Assembly: GCF_947169445.1 (NCBI RefSeq) | Contig: NZ_CAMVPU010000017.1 | Location: forward strand, 1-64,000 | Length of the DNA: 64,000 nucleotides | Reading direction: 5' to 3' | Source: an uncultured Butyrivibrio sp. | GTDB lineage: Bacteria; Bacillota; Clostridia; Lachnospirales; Lachnospiraceae | Shown: positions 25,416-35,538 of the stretch, piece by piece | Numbering within the stretch: position 1 is the first letter of the stretch | How the letters are laid out: the number at the start of each line of letters is the position of its first letter | Notes under the pieces: model-generated | Databases searched by the model: none | What the model was told of the DNA's origin: nothing | What the model saw: only the letters and a program-made list of their open reading frames with translations | Program-made: the position numbers and the translations under genes

Positions 25416-28400
25416 ATGACAAAGTTTAAAAAGCCATTGGCACTCGCACTTTCTGCTGCGATGACTGTTTCAATGGCGGCGTGTGGATCTACGCAGACTC
25501 CATCTGACGAAACTGCCAGCAGTATCTCACAGGAAACTTCATCCGGTGAGAACCAGGCAGCTTCAGAAAGCGTACAGGAACAGAGCAGTGCACCTGCTGA
25601 CGGCGGACTTCTTGGGGGACTTGTAGAAAACACAGCAAGAGAAAATGTAAACATTGACAGGGCAGGTAAGTTCTACACTGACTATGCAACGCTTGAAGAA
25701 GAGCAACAGGCAGCAAAAGAACTGGCAGTTAAGATTGCAGAGGAAGGCGATGTCCTTTTAAAGAATGAGAACAATGCTCTTCCGCTTAAGGCAGATGAGA
25801 AAAGAGTGACTCTGCTTGGTATGGCCAGCATTCACCTTGTAGAAGCAGGCGGCGGTTCTGGCGCCGGTAAGCTTGGAAATAACGGCATTGCAGCTTCTAC
25901 TGTTCAGTCATCACTTGAAGATGCCGGATTTGTGGTAAACCAGAAGACAATCGATCTTTATAACAAGTATGAGACGCTTGGAACTGTTTATAACGAGCTT
26001 CCAATATCCAATTATGGTGAGTCGGTTACATCAACTTACAAGAGCTACAATGATGCAGCAATCATTACTCTTGACAGAATCGGTGCTGAAAATAAGGATT
26101 GCGCAACCAACAGTGTTCCTGACCACGCTGATGAGGATGAGCATTACCTTCAGCTCGATGATAATGAGAGAGCACTTGTAGAGCATGCCAAGAAGTATTT
26201 CGATAAGGTAATTGTTCTTATCAACTCTGCCAATATCATGCAGATTCCTGATCTGGCTGCTGACAAGACAGCAGATAACCTTGGTGTTGACGCAATCCTT
26301 TGGGTTGGAACAACAGGTAACAACTGTATTGATGCAGTAGGAAAAATCCTAAACGGAAGTGTTAATCCTTCAGGACATACAGTAGATCTTTGGAGCAGAG
26401 ATTTTACACAGGATCCTACATTTACAAACTTTGGACATGATGATCAGAACAAAGATGCAAATGGCGAAAGAATGGATGCCTATTTCTATGACAGAAATGG
26501 CAACAGAACCAATTACACATCTGTTGAGTACAGAGAAGATATCTATGCAGGCTACAGATATTATGAAACAGCTTATGCAGATATGACAGCAGCCGGAAGT
26601 GATGGTGAGAGCTGGTATAAAGAACATGTTCTTTATCCGTTTGGCTATGGACTTTCCTATACAACCTTTGACTGGCAGCTTAATACAGACAATACAAAAG
26701 AATACACCATTGACGATTATCACAGAGAAATCGTGATGGATGTAACAGTTACAAATACCGGCAATGTTGCAGGTAAGGATGTAGTTCAGGTTTATTACTC
26801 AGCACCTTACACAGAAGGTGGAATCGAGAAAGCAGCTACAAACTTTGTTCAGTTTGAAAAGACTGATCTGTTGCAGCCTGGTGAGAGCCAGAGACTTACA
26901 ATCAGCTTTGTAGCTCAGGATATGGCTTCCTATGACTACAATGATGCTAACAGCAATGGCTTTAGCGGATGGGAACTTGAAGCTGGTCAGTATTCAATTT
27001 CTGTAAACAGAGATTCCCATACTCCTGTTTATACAGTAAATGCAAATGTTGCTTCAGATATTCTTTGTGAAACAGACTATGCTACAGGAAATACCAATGA
27101 GCCTGTTTTTGTGGATGAGTTTGATTCAACAAATGATTCACTTATGCTTCATAAGCTTACAAGAGCAGATGTAGCAGAGGGTAAGCTCCCTGAAGCAGCA
27201 ACAGTTGCTGACAGAACACTTGATGATGCTAAGTTAGCTCTCTTGGATTCTCAGGATACCTTTGAGGTATATGAGGATAAAGATACTGATCCCTGGTATG
27301 TAGAGAGCGTTCCAAGTGACTGGAAACAGGCAGCAGAGCACAAGGAAGGCTTCTTTGATGTAACAATCAAATTTGCAGATATGGCTGGCGTTTCCAAAGA
27401 TGATGCTAAGTGGACAGAGTTCATGAACCAGCTTACCTGGGAAGAAATGTGTGATCTTGTAACAGTTGGAACAGGTGCAGTTGCTATTCCTTCAATTGGC
27501 AAGGCTGCTGATTCTTCATCAGATGGTCCTGTACAGATTCAGGGCGGTACTCTTTTTGCAGGAGCTCCTATTACAGCAGCTACTTACAACAAAGAGCTTG
27601 CTTATGAGATGGGAAGAATGGTTGCAAATGAATGTATCTTCAAGAGCACAGAAGAGTGGCTTGGACCTGGATGCGACATTCATCGTTCTCCTTTCTCTGG
27701 AAGAAACTTTGAGTATTATTCAGAAGACGGTGTACAGGGCGGACTTATCTGCGCACAGGTAGTAAAGGGTGCAGCTGACAAGGGTGTTATGACAATGCTC
27801 AAGCACTACTTTGGAAATGATTCAGAATCCTACAGAGCTGACTTTGGTGGTATCTCTACTTTTGCAACAGAGCAGGCTCTTCGTGAGATTTATTTAAGAG
27901 GCTTTGAGTACGGCGTTAAGTTTGGTGGAACACTTGGTATCATGAGTTCCTTCAACCGTATCGGATGGGCAGTAACATCAGGCTCTTATGCAACATGTAA
28001 GGCACTTCTTCGTGATCAGTTTGGATTTGAGGGCTTTGTAGTAGGCGATGCATGGACCAAGGATTATGCACCTCTTAACATGTATGTAAGAGGCGGTACA
28101 GATGAAGTACTTGGAACAGGTTCATCATATGCCAAGAATGACCTTACAAGAGGACAGTGGGATGCAGGTAAAAATGTTGTTCTTGTTCCGGCAAATGCTG
28201 ATGAAAAGGCAGCAGGAGTTAATTCTCTTGCTTCACCTACCCAGTATTACAACGTAAGAGAAGCTGCTACAAATATTCTTTATGCTAGAGCAAACTCAAT
28301 TGCCAATAATAACTGCCTTACAAGTGCAGATGTAACTGTAAATATCATGCAGGGTGTAAGCGATTCAGCAAGTCTTTCAGTTGCCGGATCCACAGATGTA

Positions 28401-29132
28401 GAGATCACACTTCCTGAAGGAGCTCTTTTACCGGAAGGACTTGAGATAGCTAATGGTTCAGTTGTTGGTACTACAAACGTTCCAGAAGGATCTTACACAG
28501 TTCCTGTTGAGATTCTTGCAGATGGCTGGGTTAAGGCAACCGGTAACATCACTATCAATGTTGTATCACCAATCCTCTTTAACGGTGAGAACATAACAGC
28601 TGATGGCGTTACAGTTTCTGCAGGCAGCATTTCAGCTGATCTTAGCAGCGATTACTTTGCATATGGCAGTCTTCATCCTGGATTTGCACCTTTATTTGGC
28701 GGCGCATTCATGGCTGACGGAAGAGTTATAAATGCATACTTCAACCCTGAATTTACAGATGTAGGCCAGGGCTGGTACAACAGAAATGAAGACAAGACAG
28801 CTGCTGATATTATTACACATGATGCAGCAGATGCAGTAGATACAGATCTTTACAGAGCAGTTGCTACAGTTAAGGATGCATCCGGAAATGTGGTTGATAG
28901 TGTTTCTCTTGAGGATGTAGTTACAAGCGTTAAGGGATGTGCAGGAATTCCTTATGATACAACAACAAGCTGGAAACTGGTTGGTAACCTTGAAGCAGGT
29001 GATTATACTGTAACCTTTGATCTCTATGCTCCTATAGTTCCAAGCATGAACAACTGGCTGTTTATCTCAATGGGACATGAGAAGCTTGAGGTTCCTACAG
29101 TTTCAGAGACATTCATTCTTCATGTGCAGTAA
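25416..29132 (+). CDS. Secreted GH3 glycosidase lipoprotein, reversed domain order
   Basis: A 1238-residue enzyme. A lipoprotein signal peptide ends at MAAC (Cys23), followed by a Ser/Glu-rich linker, so it is anchored outside by a lipid. The GH3 sandwich (EEGDVLLKNENNALPL) starts near residue 108, then a fibronectin-III-like domain (VTNTGNVAGKDVVQVYY). The catalytic barrel is at about 650-960, with GRNFEYYSEDG, KHYFGNDSE and candidate nucleophile Asp878 in VVGDAW. About 270 further residues hold beta-rich domains, the first Ig-like (EITLPEGALLPEGLEIANG). The motif around the nucleophile departs from SDW/TDW, so specificity may differ. GGAGGG lies 7 nt before ATG 25416. It is the longest GH3 protein here. 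Confidence 0.9.
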   Translation: MTKFKKPLALALSAAMTVSMAACGSTQTPSDETASSISQETSSGENQAASESVQEQSSAPADGGLLGGLVENTARENVNIDRAGKFYTDYATLEEEQQAAKELAVKIAEEGDVLLKNENNALPLKADEKRVTLLGMASIHLVEAGGGSGAGKLGNNGIAASTVQSSLEDAGFVVNQKTIDLYNKYETLGTVYNELPISNYGESVTSTYKSYNDAAIITLDRIGAENKDCATNSVPDHADEDEHYLQLDDNERALVEHAKKYFDKVIVLINSANIMQIPDLAADKTADNLGVDAILWVGTTGNNCIDAVGKILNGSVNPSGHTVDLWSRDFTQDPTFTNFGHDDQNKDANGERMDAYFYDRNGNRTNYTSVEYREDIYAGYRYYETAYADMTAAGSDGESWYKEHVLYPFGYGLSYTTFDWQLNTDNTKEYTIDDYHREIVMDVTVTNTGNVAGKDVVQVYYSAPYTEGGIEKAATNFVQFEKTDLLQPGESQRLTISFVAQDMASYDYNDANSNGFSGWELEAGQYSISVNRDSHTPVYTVNANVASDILCETDYATGNTNEPVFVDEFDSTNDSLMLHKLTRADVAEGKLPEAATVADRTLDDAKLALLDSQDTFEVYEDKDTDPWYVESVPSDWKQAAEHKEGFFDVTIKFADMAGVSKDDAKWTEFMNQLTWEEMCDLVTVGTGAVAIPSIGKAADSSSDGPVQIQGGTLFAGAPITAATYNKELAYEMGRMVANECIFKSTEEWLGPGCDIHRSPFSGRNFEYYSEDGVQGGLICAQVVKGAADKGVMTMLKHYFGNDSESYRADFGGISTFATEQALREIYLRGFEYGVKFGGTLGIMSSFNRIGWAVTSGSYATCKALLRDQFGFEGFVVGDAWTKDYAPLNMYVRGGTDEVLGTGSSYAKNDLTRGQWDAGKNVVLVPANADEKAAGVNSLASPTQYYNVREAATNILYARANSIANNNCLTSADVTVNIMQGVSDSASLSVAGSTDVEITLPEGALLPEGLEIANGSVVGTTNVPEGSYTVPVEILADGWVKATGNITINVVSPILFNGENITADGVTVSAGSISADLSSDYFAYGSLHPGFAPLFGGAFMADGRVINAYFNPEFTDVGQGWYNRNEDKTAADIITHDAADAVDTDLYRAVATVKDASGNVVDSVSLEDVVTSVKGCAGIPYDTTTSWKLVGNLEAGDYTVTFDLYAPIVPSMNNWLFISMGHEKLEVPTVSETFILHVQ

Positions 29133-29198
29133 ATCAGGTAATGAATATATGAACTTTCACTTCCTATAAAGGAATGATATTAGGTGGTGGATGATAAA

Positions 29199-29249
29199 CA
29201 TGGAATGCGTTCAGCATTGGACGCATTCCATGATATTGTTAGTTTTTTT
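29199..29249 (+). terminator. Terminator or attenuator between GH3 lipoprotein and next gene
   Basis: CATGGAATGCGT and ACGCATTCCATG form a perfect 12-bp stem with a 10-nt loop, followed 10 nt later by seven Ts. It ends just before the ribosome binding site of the next lipoprotein gene, so partial read-through may set the ratio of the two. Confidence 0.65.
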
Positions 29250-29267
29250 GGAGGTTTTAGAAATATT

Positions 29268-30662
29268 ATGAAGTATAAATTAGTTTTAGCATTAATGACA
29301 GCAATGCTTACTTTTTCTGTAACAGCCTGCGGCAGCAGCACTGGGGGAACAGAATCTACAGGCACAGAGGTAACACAGGAAAAAGCAGGTGGTGCTGATG
29401 TAAGCGTAAAGGGCGTGGTTTCAGCAGAAGTTACTACTCAGCCCACCAAAACAGAATATCATGTAGGCGAGGAGTTTGACGGAGCAGGCGGAGTTGTGAC
29501 CGTAACTCTTGAAAACGGCAAAACTCAGGATATCCCGATGGATAGCGCAGATATTACAACTAATCTCAATACAGAAAAGGTTGGTAAAAAATCTGTTTCC
29601 GTTTACTACGGTGATATCAAGGCTTCCAAGACAGTAAATGTTGTTGTAACCAAGGAAAGCCTTTCAGTAAAGGTTAATTATAACTGCGATGAAAAAGCAG
29701 ATGAAGAATATGAAATTGACAAGGGCGCAGTAGTTGTTGAGCCTGAAGTTCCGGACAGAGGAGATTCATACCAGTTTGCAGGATGGTTTACAGATGAGGC
29801 ATGCACAACAGCATATGATTTCAGTAAGCCTGCAGATGGCAGTGTAGAAATCTTTGCCAAGTGGGTAGACCTTTCAGAGGGAGCCTACAGATTTTCATTT
29901 GTATATAACTATGATGGAGCACCAAGCGAGGACTATCATACCTTTAATGAAAATGGAAAAGCCATGACTAAAATAGAAGACCCAGAGAGGAATGGCTATC
30001 AGTTTGATGGATGGTTCACTGAGGCAGATGGCGGCGATGAATTTGATTTTAGTCAGGCGCTTGAAACAGATACTTCTGTATATGCTCATTGGACAAAGAC
30101 GGTTTCCGGAGTAAATGAGTGGGTATTTGAAGTAGAGAATGTTGATCTTTCAACAAAGACAGGAGCAGGTCTTTCAGGAACTACTTCAAAGGGAGGAATG
30201 CTTGTAACTGATTCCTCTAAGGGCGCAAGCAATGGCGTATATCTAAGTTATCAGTACATTACAGGTAACCAGATTGAGTTTGTGCTTTGCAGTGATGAGG
30301 AAGTATCTGATGTGAAGCTTGTTGCAAGACTTTCACAGGAAGCAAGAGATTACACCTATGATTCATCCAATTACACAATTGCACTCAACGGCGAGTCAAT
30401 TAATTATGACAGCATAAAGTTTACAGGAGTTCCCGGATTTACTGCTGACGGAGCTGAGCCTGTAGAGTTTGCCGATTATACTATCGGAACAAACCTCACA
30501 CTTAAGAAGGGAAGAAATACTATAACCTTCACAGTTGCAAATGCTGATGCACTTCAGGGAACTACCATGAATGCAGCTTCACCTCTTCTTGATTGCATTA
30601 AGCTTTCCACAAGTGCTGTTGTAATCTGGGATGGAAGTGCAGGGCTTCCCATGAATTGGTAA
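29268..30662 (+). CDS. Lipoprotein with Ig-like, InlB-type repeat and CBM-like domains
   Basis: A 464-residue surface protein. ATG 29268 begins a lipoprotein signal ending at VTAC (Cys22); GGAGG lies 13 nt upstream. The longer upstream frame, from 29184, runs through a terminator-like hairpin and is rejected. After a linker come a bacterial Ig-like domain (about 55-125) and two InlB/Flg_new-type repeats, recognised by YQFAGWFTDEAC...AKW and YQFDGWFTEADG...AHW. The C-terminal 180 residues are beta-rich and look like a CBM6/35 carbohydrate-binding fold (WVFEVENVDLS at the start, KGRNTITFTVANAD near the end). No catalytic domain is evident. Lying between two surface GH3 genes, it probably binds glycans for them. 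The CBM call is from general pattern only. Confidence 0.75.
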   Translation: MKYKLVLALMTAMLTFSVTACGSSTGGTESTGTEVTQEKAGGADVSVKGVVSAEVTTQPTKTEYHVGEEFDGAGGVVTVTLENGKTQDIPMDSADITTNLNTEKVGKKSVSVYYGDIKASKTVNVVVTKESLSVKVNYNCDEKADEEYEIDKGAVVVEPEVPDRGDSYQFAGWFTDEACTTAYDFSKPADGSVEIFAKWVDLSEGAYRFSFVYNYDGAPSEDYHTFNENGKAMTKIEDPERNGYQFDGWFTEADGGDEFDFSQALETDTSVYAHWTKTVSGVNEWVFEVENVDLSTKTGAGLSGTTSKGGMLVTDSSKGASNGVYLSYQYITGNQIEFVLCSDEEVSDVKLVARLSQEARDYTYDSSNYTIALNGESINYDSIKFTGVPGFTADGAEPVEFADYTIGTNLTLKKGRNTITFTVANADALQGTTMNAASPLLDCIKLSTSAVVIWDGSAGLPMNW

Positions 30663-30675
30663 GAAGAGGTCATAA

Positions 30676-33627
30676 ATGGAAAAAGATAATAAGAAATCAA
30701 AGAAAAAAGTGATTACCTGGGCAGCCGTTTCGGCGGTTGTTCTGGTATTCATGATAGTTGTTAATGTAATATGCACCACATGGCTTTACTCAATTATCAG
30801 CCTTGTAGTACCGGGAAGCGTAAGACCAAAGTATGCAGATGGCACGGAGAGTTATTACATAAGCGATTACACTTCCAAGGAAGATGTATTTAAGTCTGCC
30901 AAGGACTTTAATGTAAAGCTCGCAGAAGAAGGAATAGTTCTTCTTAAAAATAATGACAAAGCACTTCCTCTTTCATCCGGTATGAAGGTCAGTGTATTTG
31001 GTAAGAACTCTGTTAACCTTGCCTACGGCGGCTCAGGATCTTCAGGTGTTGCAAGTTCATCACAAGTTGACCTGTATTCAGCTCTTTCACAGGCAGGCTT
31101 TGAGATCAATCCGGTCCTCAAGAGCTTTTATGAGGATGAGGGTAAATCCGGAGCAAAAAGACAGATTTCAGGAACTAACCTTGATTCCGGTGATACAGTA
31201 GTTCTTTCTACTGCTGAGACACCTCAGGATAAGTATACCGATGATGTTAAAAAGAGCTATGCAGACTACAACGATGCTGCTATTATCGTCATCACCAGAG
31301 TTGGCGGAGAAGGAATGGACCTTCCAAGACTTATGGTGGGAGCAGAAGGCTACAGAAATGAGGATGATCATTTCCTGCAGCTTGATGCCAATGAAGAGGA
31401 TATGATCGCACAGGTTTGTAATGCGGGATTTAAGAAGGTGGTAGTTGTTCTTAATACCTGTAATGCTATGGAACTGGGCTTTCTAAAAGAAGACAGCAAC
31501 TATGTTACAAGGAAAGGCTATTCAATCGATCCTTCCAAGATAGATGCAGCTCTTTGGATGGGATATCCGGGAGATACAGGAAACATCGGACTTGCCAATG
31601 TACTTAGCGGAGCTATTAATCCATCAGGTCATACCGTTGATACCTATGTAACAGATCTTAAAGCTGATCCTACCTGGGTCAACTTTGGCGATAATACAAG
31701 AACAGCCAATAAGACACAGAACGGTGGAGATCAGTATACTCTTGATGGTGTTCCACAGCTTTACTATTTTGTTGACTACGAAGAAAACCTCTACGTTGGT
31801 TACAGATATTATGAGACCAGAGGTGCAGAGGATGAAAAGTGGTACAGCGATAGCGTTGTTTATCCTTTTGGATATGGCCTTTCCTACACGACTTTTGAAT
31901 GGTCAGAAATTGATGCACCTGAAATTTCCGGACAGGCAATTGATAAAGAGGGAGAGTACACTGTTAAGGTAAAGGTTACTAATACAGGAGATGTGGCCGG
32001 AAAAGATGTTGTTCAGCTTTATGGACATGCGCCATATAATGCAGGCGGAATTGAAAAGCCACAGGAGGTTTTACTTGATTTTGCCAAGACTTCTCTTTTA
32101 CAGCCGGGAGAATCTCAGGTTGTTGAGCTAACCTTTACACCTTACTATCTGGCATCCTATGACTGTTATGATGATAATGGAAACGGATTTGCCGGCTATG
32201 AGCTTGAAAGCGGAGATTACGCCCTTTATGTAAGTCATGATGCACATACAAAGGAAGCAGAAATTCTTTTTTCTGTTCAGGAAGATATCAGGTATGAGAA
32301 CAGTACTGTAGATGAAAATGTAACGGTACAGAATCTGTTTACTGATCAGGATGATCCTGCTTTCAATTCTGATACTCAGTTGTCAGTTCTTTTATCTAGA
32401 TCAGATTGGGAAAAGACCTGGCCAACAACTCCTGATGAAACAGACTGGGCTCAGGATAAGTCATTCTTTGCACAGCTTGACGATGTGGAAACCAATAATC
32501 CAACTGACTATTCAGAGTATGATATGCCTGATTCAGAGATGAATAACGGCATGAAGATAAGAGATTTGCTCTTTGATGAAAATGGCAAAATCCTTGATGC
32601 TGATAATGATGGAATACCTTTTGTTGAATACGATGATGAGAGATGGGATACACTTCTTGATCAGGCTAAATATTCAGAACTTATCAATATGTATGACACT
32701 GCAGCTTATACAATAGCCAAGGTTGAGAGCATCGGTGCACCTACTGTGAACTGTGCAGATGGCCCTGTTGGCTGGACATGCTTTATGCAGGCTTCAACCT
32801 ACAAGGATTGCTGTAACTATGTGGCACAGATGGTAGCGGCTTCTTCCTGGAATGAGGAACTTATGGAGCAGTATGGTCAGATGCTTGGTGATGAGGGTAT
32901 TGTTGGTGATCCTTCAAGCGGCGCACCTTATTCAGGAATTTATGCTCCCGGTGCCAATATCCACAGAAGCGCTTTTGGTGGAAGAAATGCTGAGTACTGT
33001 TCAGAGGATCCTGTTCTTACAGGAAAAATGGCAGCTGCAGAGATTAAGGGACTTCAGTCCAAGGGAGTATTTGCTTTTGTTAAGCACTTTGCTCTTAATG
33101 AGCAGGAAACCCACAGATCAATTTCCGGAGACTGTTCCTGGGTAACAGAGCAGGCTATGCGAGAGATATATTTAAGAGGCTTTGAGATTGCAGTAAAGGA
33201 AGGACAGACCAGAGCAGTAATGTCTTCCTTTAACAGAATCGGAACCAGATGGACCGGTGGTGACTATAGACTTCTTACTACAGTTCTTAGAGATGAATGG
33301 GGATTTAAAGGATGTGTTCTTTGCGACTTTAATACGATTCCTGCTTATATGAATTCAAGACAGATGGCATATGCCGGCGGAGATCTCAATCTTACTACTT
33401 CCGCAACAGCAGTTTCCTGGTGCGACGAGTCTTCTATCGAAGATGCTGTTGTTATGAGAAACAATGCCAAGAATGTAATGTATACAGTAGTTAATTCGAA
33501 TGCTATGGGTGGAGAAATTATTGGTTATAAGACTCCGCTTTGGATAATAGGACTTATCTGTTTAGATGTCATTGTGGCAGCTATAATAGCATTAACCGGC
33601 TTCTTCACATTCAGGAAGAAGCGCTAA
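30676..33627 (+). CDS. Membrane-anchored GH3 glycosidase, reversed domain order
   Basis: A 983-residue enzyme. A lysine-rich start (MEKDNKKSKKK) precedes a membrane anchor at about 12-45, and a second helix (about 955-978) is followed by RKKR, so both ends are inside and the enzyme outside. The GH3 sandwich comes first (EEGIVLLKNNDKALPL), then a fibronectin-III-like domain. The catalytic barrel follows, with GRNAEYCSEDP, KHFALNEQE and candidate nucleophile Asp884 in VLCDFNT. Compared with the gene at 16645 the GRNFEY motif reads GRNAEY, which may alter the active site. It starts 13 bp after the lipoprotein stop with AGAGGT upstream, so the two are co-transcribed. Confidence 0.9.
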   Translation: MEKDNKKSKKKVITWAAVSAVVLVFMIVVNVICTTWLYSIISLVVPGSVRPKYADGTESYYISDYTSKEDVFKSAKDFNVKLAEEGIVLLKNNDKALPLSSGMKVSVFGKNSVNLAYGGSGSSGVASSSQVDLYSALSQAGFEINPVLKSFYEDEGKSGAKRQISGTNLDSGDTVVLSTAETPQDKYTDDVKKSYADYNDAAIIVITRVGGEGMDLPRLMVGAEGYRNEDDHFLQLDANEEDMIAQVCNAGFKKVVVVLNTCNAMELGFLKEDSNYVTRKGYSIDPSKIDAALWMGYPGDTGNIGLANVLSGAINPSGHTVDTYVTDLKADPTWVNFGDNTRTANKTQNGGDQYTLDGVPQLYYFVDYEENLYVGYRYYETRGAEDEKWYSDSVVYPFGYGLSYTTFEWSEIDAPEISGQAIDKEGEYTVKVKVTNTGDVAGKDVVQLYGHAPYNAGGIEKPQEVLLDFAKTSLLQPGESQVVELTFTPYYLASYDCYDDNGNGFAGYELESGDYALYVSHDAHTKEAEILFSVQEDIRYENSTVDENVTVQNLFTDQDDPAFNSDTQLSVLLSRSDWEKTWPTTPDETDWAQDKSFFAQLDDVETNNPTDYSEYDMPDSEMNNGMKIRDLLFDENGKILDADNDGIPFVEYDDERWDTLLDQAKYSELINMYDTAAYTIAKVESIGAPTVNCADGPVGWTCFMQASTYKDCCNYVAQMVAASSWNEELMEQYGQMLGDEGIVGDPSSGAPYSGIYAPGANIHRSAFGGRNAEYCSEDPVLTGKMAAAEIKGLQSKGVFAFVKHFALNEQETHRSISGDCSWVTEQAMREIYLRGFEIAVKEGQTRAVMSSFNRIGTRWTGGDYRLLTTVLRDEWGFKGCVLCDFNTIPAYMNSRQMAYAGGDLNLTTSATAVSWCDESSIEDAVVMRNNAKNVMYTVVNSNAMGGEIIGYKTPLWIIGLICLDVIVAAIIALTGFFTFRKKR

Positions 33628-33692
33628 GTAACTATCTTATATTCGTAATTGGTCAGACGAATATATTGGCTGCATAGCATAACCCTTTTTGG

Positions 33693-33726
33693 CGGGCAGC
33701 ATTTGCTTACGATGCTGCCCGTTTTT
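33693..33726 (+). terminator. Terminator of the GH3 region
   Basis: CGGGCAGCAT and ATGCTGCCCG form a perfect 10-bp stem with a 9-nt loop, followed by TTTTT. It lies between the GH3 gene and the convergent GH13 gene. Confidence 0.88.
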
Positions 33727-33730
33727 CATC

Positions 33731-33753
33731 CAATAGGGACGGTTCTTGTTGGC
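33731..33753 (+). repeat. REP-like element (GGGACGGTTCT)
   Basis: CCAAT, then AGGGACGGTTCTTGTTGGC. It shares the GGGACGGTTCT core, the CCAAT flank and the GGC end with one arm of the palindrome at 61985-62026. It abuts the stop codon of the GH13 gene. Confidence 0.55.
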
Positions 33754-35523
33754 TTATTTCTTTACGATCAATATACCATTTGGTTCAAGTACTCCATTTC
33801 CATCAGAGGAAGATGTCCACTTTCTGGAGTAGATGATGTCAGTCTCTTTATCACATGAAATTGCAACAGGTTCTTCCTCACAGTTTAAATACACCTGTAT
33901 GCTTTCGCTTTCACCGATTTTCAGATAGGAGATCACTCGTTCCTTAGGAATATCATTTGGAAAATGGAAATTTCTGCTTTTACAGGATTGAAATGTCTTT
34001 CGCATGGAAATCAGCTTTTTCATTTCATTTATTTCAGTATCTTTTTTACCTGCATCGATATCATCCCAAGGCATACAGCGTCTGCAGTCAGGATCGTAAG
34101 AACCTTCCATGGCAACCTCCGTGCCGTAGTATATGCAGGGACTTCCCGGCATGGTGAATAATACAGCAAGCTGCTGATAAAAGATGTCTATGTTGTGCTG
34201 CGCCTTATCCAGTAGTCTGTTGGTATCATGAGAATCCAACAGGTTAAAGAGCACATCATTTACCTGTGAATAGTACATGGTAAAGCAGCGGTTGATATCG
34301 TACTCAAAGGTCTCTCTTCCACGATTCTTGTAAACCCAGAAATCGGCAATGGCTGTGGAGAGAGGATAGTTCATCACGGAGTCGTACTCATCACCAAGGA
34401 GCCATGACATGGAGTCATGCCAAATCTCTCCAAGAAGGTAAAAATCCTGCTTCATGTGGCTGGTCATGTATCTGATGGCCTTAAGGAAAGAGTGGGAAAT
34501 CTCATTACCAACATCAAAACGAAGTCCATCGATGTCAAAGGTTTCTATCCAGAACCTGATTATATCAAGAAGGTATTCCTGAACCTCGGGGTTATTGGTG
34601 TTTAGCTTAGGCATGTACTCGGCAAAGGCAAAAGAGTAGTATCTTCCATCTCTTGTATCCTGTCCCTGGGTAACCGGCCACTTGTTTACCATATACCAGT
34701 TTGCATACTTAGATTCCTGCCCTTTTTCAAGAACATCTGCCCACATTGGATGGTCAGAACCTGTATGGTTAAAAACAGCATCCAACATAACCTTTATTCC
34801 GGCTTCGTGGGCTTCATTCACCAGGCTTCTAAGGTCATCATTGGTACCAAAATGGGGGTCAACCTTTTTATAATCCCTTGTATTATATTTGTGGTTGCTG
34901 CGAGCTTCAAATATAGGATTTAAGTAAATTCCGGTAATTCCAAGGTCTTTTAGATAAGGAATCTTATCCCTGATTCCTCTGATATCGCCGCCATAGTAAT
35001 CCTTAAAACCTACCTTCCCGGTCTGCCATTTGAGCGTATCCTTGGGATTAATAGATGGATCACCATTGCAGAATCTCTCAGGGAAAATCTGATACCAGAC
35101 AGTATCATTAACCCATGCAGGAGTCCTGCATACATCGGCCGGATTCATCCAGGGCATTATAAAGTAGGAGAGTATCTTGCCATCCTGATTCATTTCTTCT
35201 TCAGTGTAGAAACCATCTTCAAAAAAATACATACATTCTTCGCCGCTATGAAGCTCAAAGAAATATTTGCATCGCTTGTACCTTGGGCGAAGCGTTGTTG
35301 TCCACCAGATGTGGTTCTTTAGTCTTTTCTTGAAATAGATTTCTTCTTTTTGACCATTCCAGCGCTCATTACCACCCATTATTCCGGCATCGTATGGGTC
35401 ACCATATATGATGTAAACTTTTTCTACATCATAGCCGGTTTTTATGTTGATGATAAGCTGCTCATTGTCGAGACAATAGCAGTACTGTTCTGACATTCTG
35501 TGATATATGGAACTTAAATTCAT
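33754..35523 (-). CDS. GH13 neopullulanase / maltogenic glucosidase
   Basis: A 589-residue enzyme without a signal peptide, so cytoplasmic. An N-terminal domain (about 1-130) resembles the CBM34-type domain of neopullulanase and cyclomaltodextrinase. The (beta/alpha)8 barrel has DAVFNH, nucleophile Asp in GLRFDVGNE, acid/base Glu in LLGEIWH and LDSHDTNR. It would break maltodextrins or cyclodextrins taken up by the cell. AAGGAGG lies 7 nt before the ATG. A promoter and a perfect operator palindrome lie just upstream. The TetR gene at 35727 is divergent. Confidence 0.92.
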   Translation of the reverse strand: MNLSSIYHRMSEQYCYCLDNEQLIINIKTGYDVEKVYIIYGDPYDAGIMGGNERWNGQKEEIYFKKRLKNHIWWTTTLRPRYKRCKYFFELHSGEECMYFFEDGFYTEEEMNQDGKILSYFIMPWMNPADVCRTPAWVNDTVWYQIFPERFCNGDPSINPKDTLKWQTGKVGFKDYYGGDIRGIRDKIPYLKDLGITGIYLNPIFEARSNHKYNTRDYKKVDPHFGTNDDLRSLVNEAHEAGIKVMLDAVFNHTGSDHPMWADVLEKGQESKYANWYMVNKWPVTQGQDTRDGRYYSFAFAEYMPKLNTNNPEVQEYLLDIIRFWIETFDIDGLRFDVGNEISHSFLKAIRYMTSHMKQDFYLLGEIWHDSMSWLLGDEYDSVMNYPLSTAIADFWVYKNRGRETFEYDINRCFTMYYSQVNDVLFNLLDSHDTNRLLDKAQHNIDIFYQQLAVLFTMPGSPCIYYGTEVAMEGSYDPDCRRCMPWDDIDAGKKDTEINEMKKLISMRKTFQSCKSRNFHFPNDIPKERVISYLKIGESESIQVYLNCEEEPVAISCDKETDIIYSRKWTSSSDGNGVLEPNGILIVKK

Positions 35524-35538
35524 AATGCGTCCTCCTTA

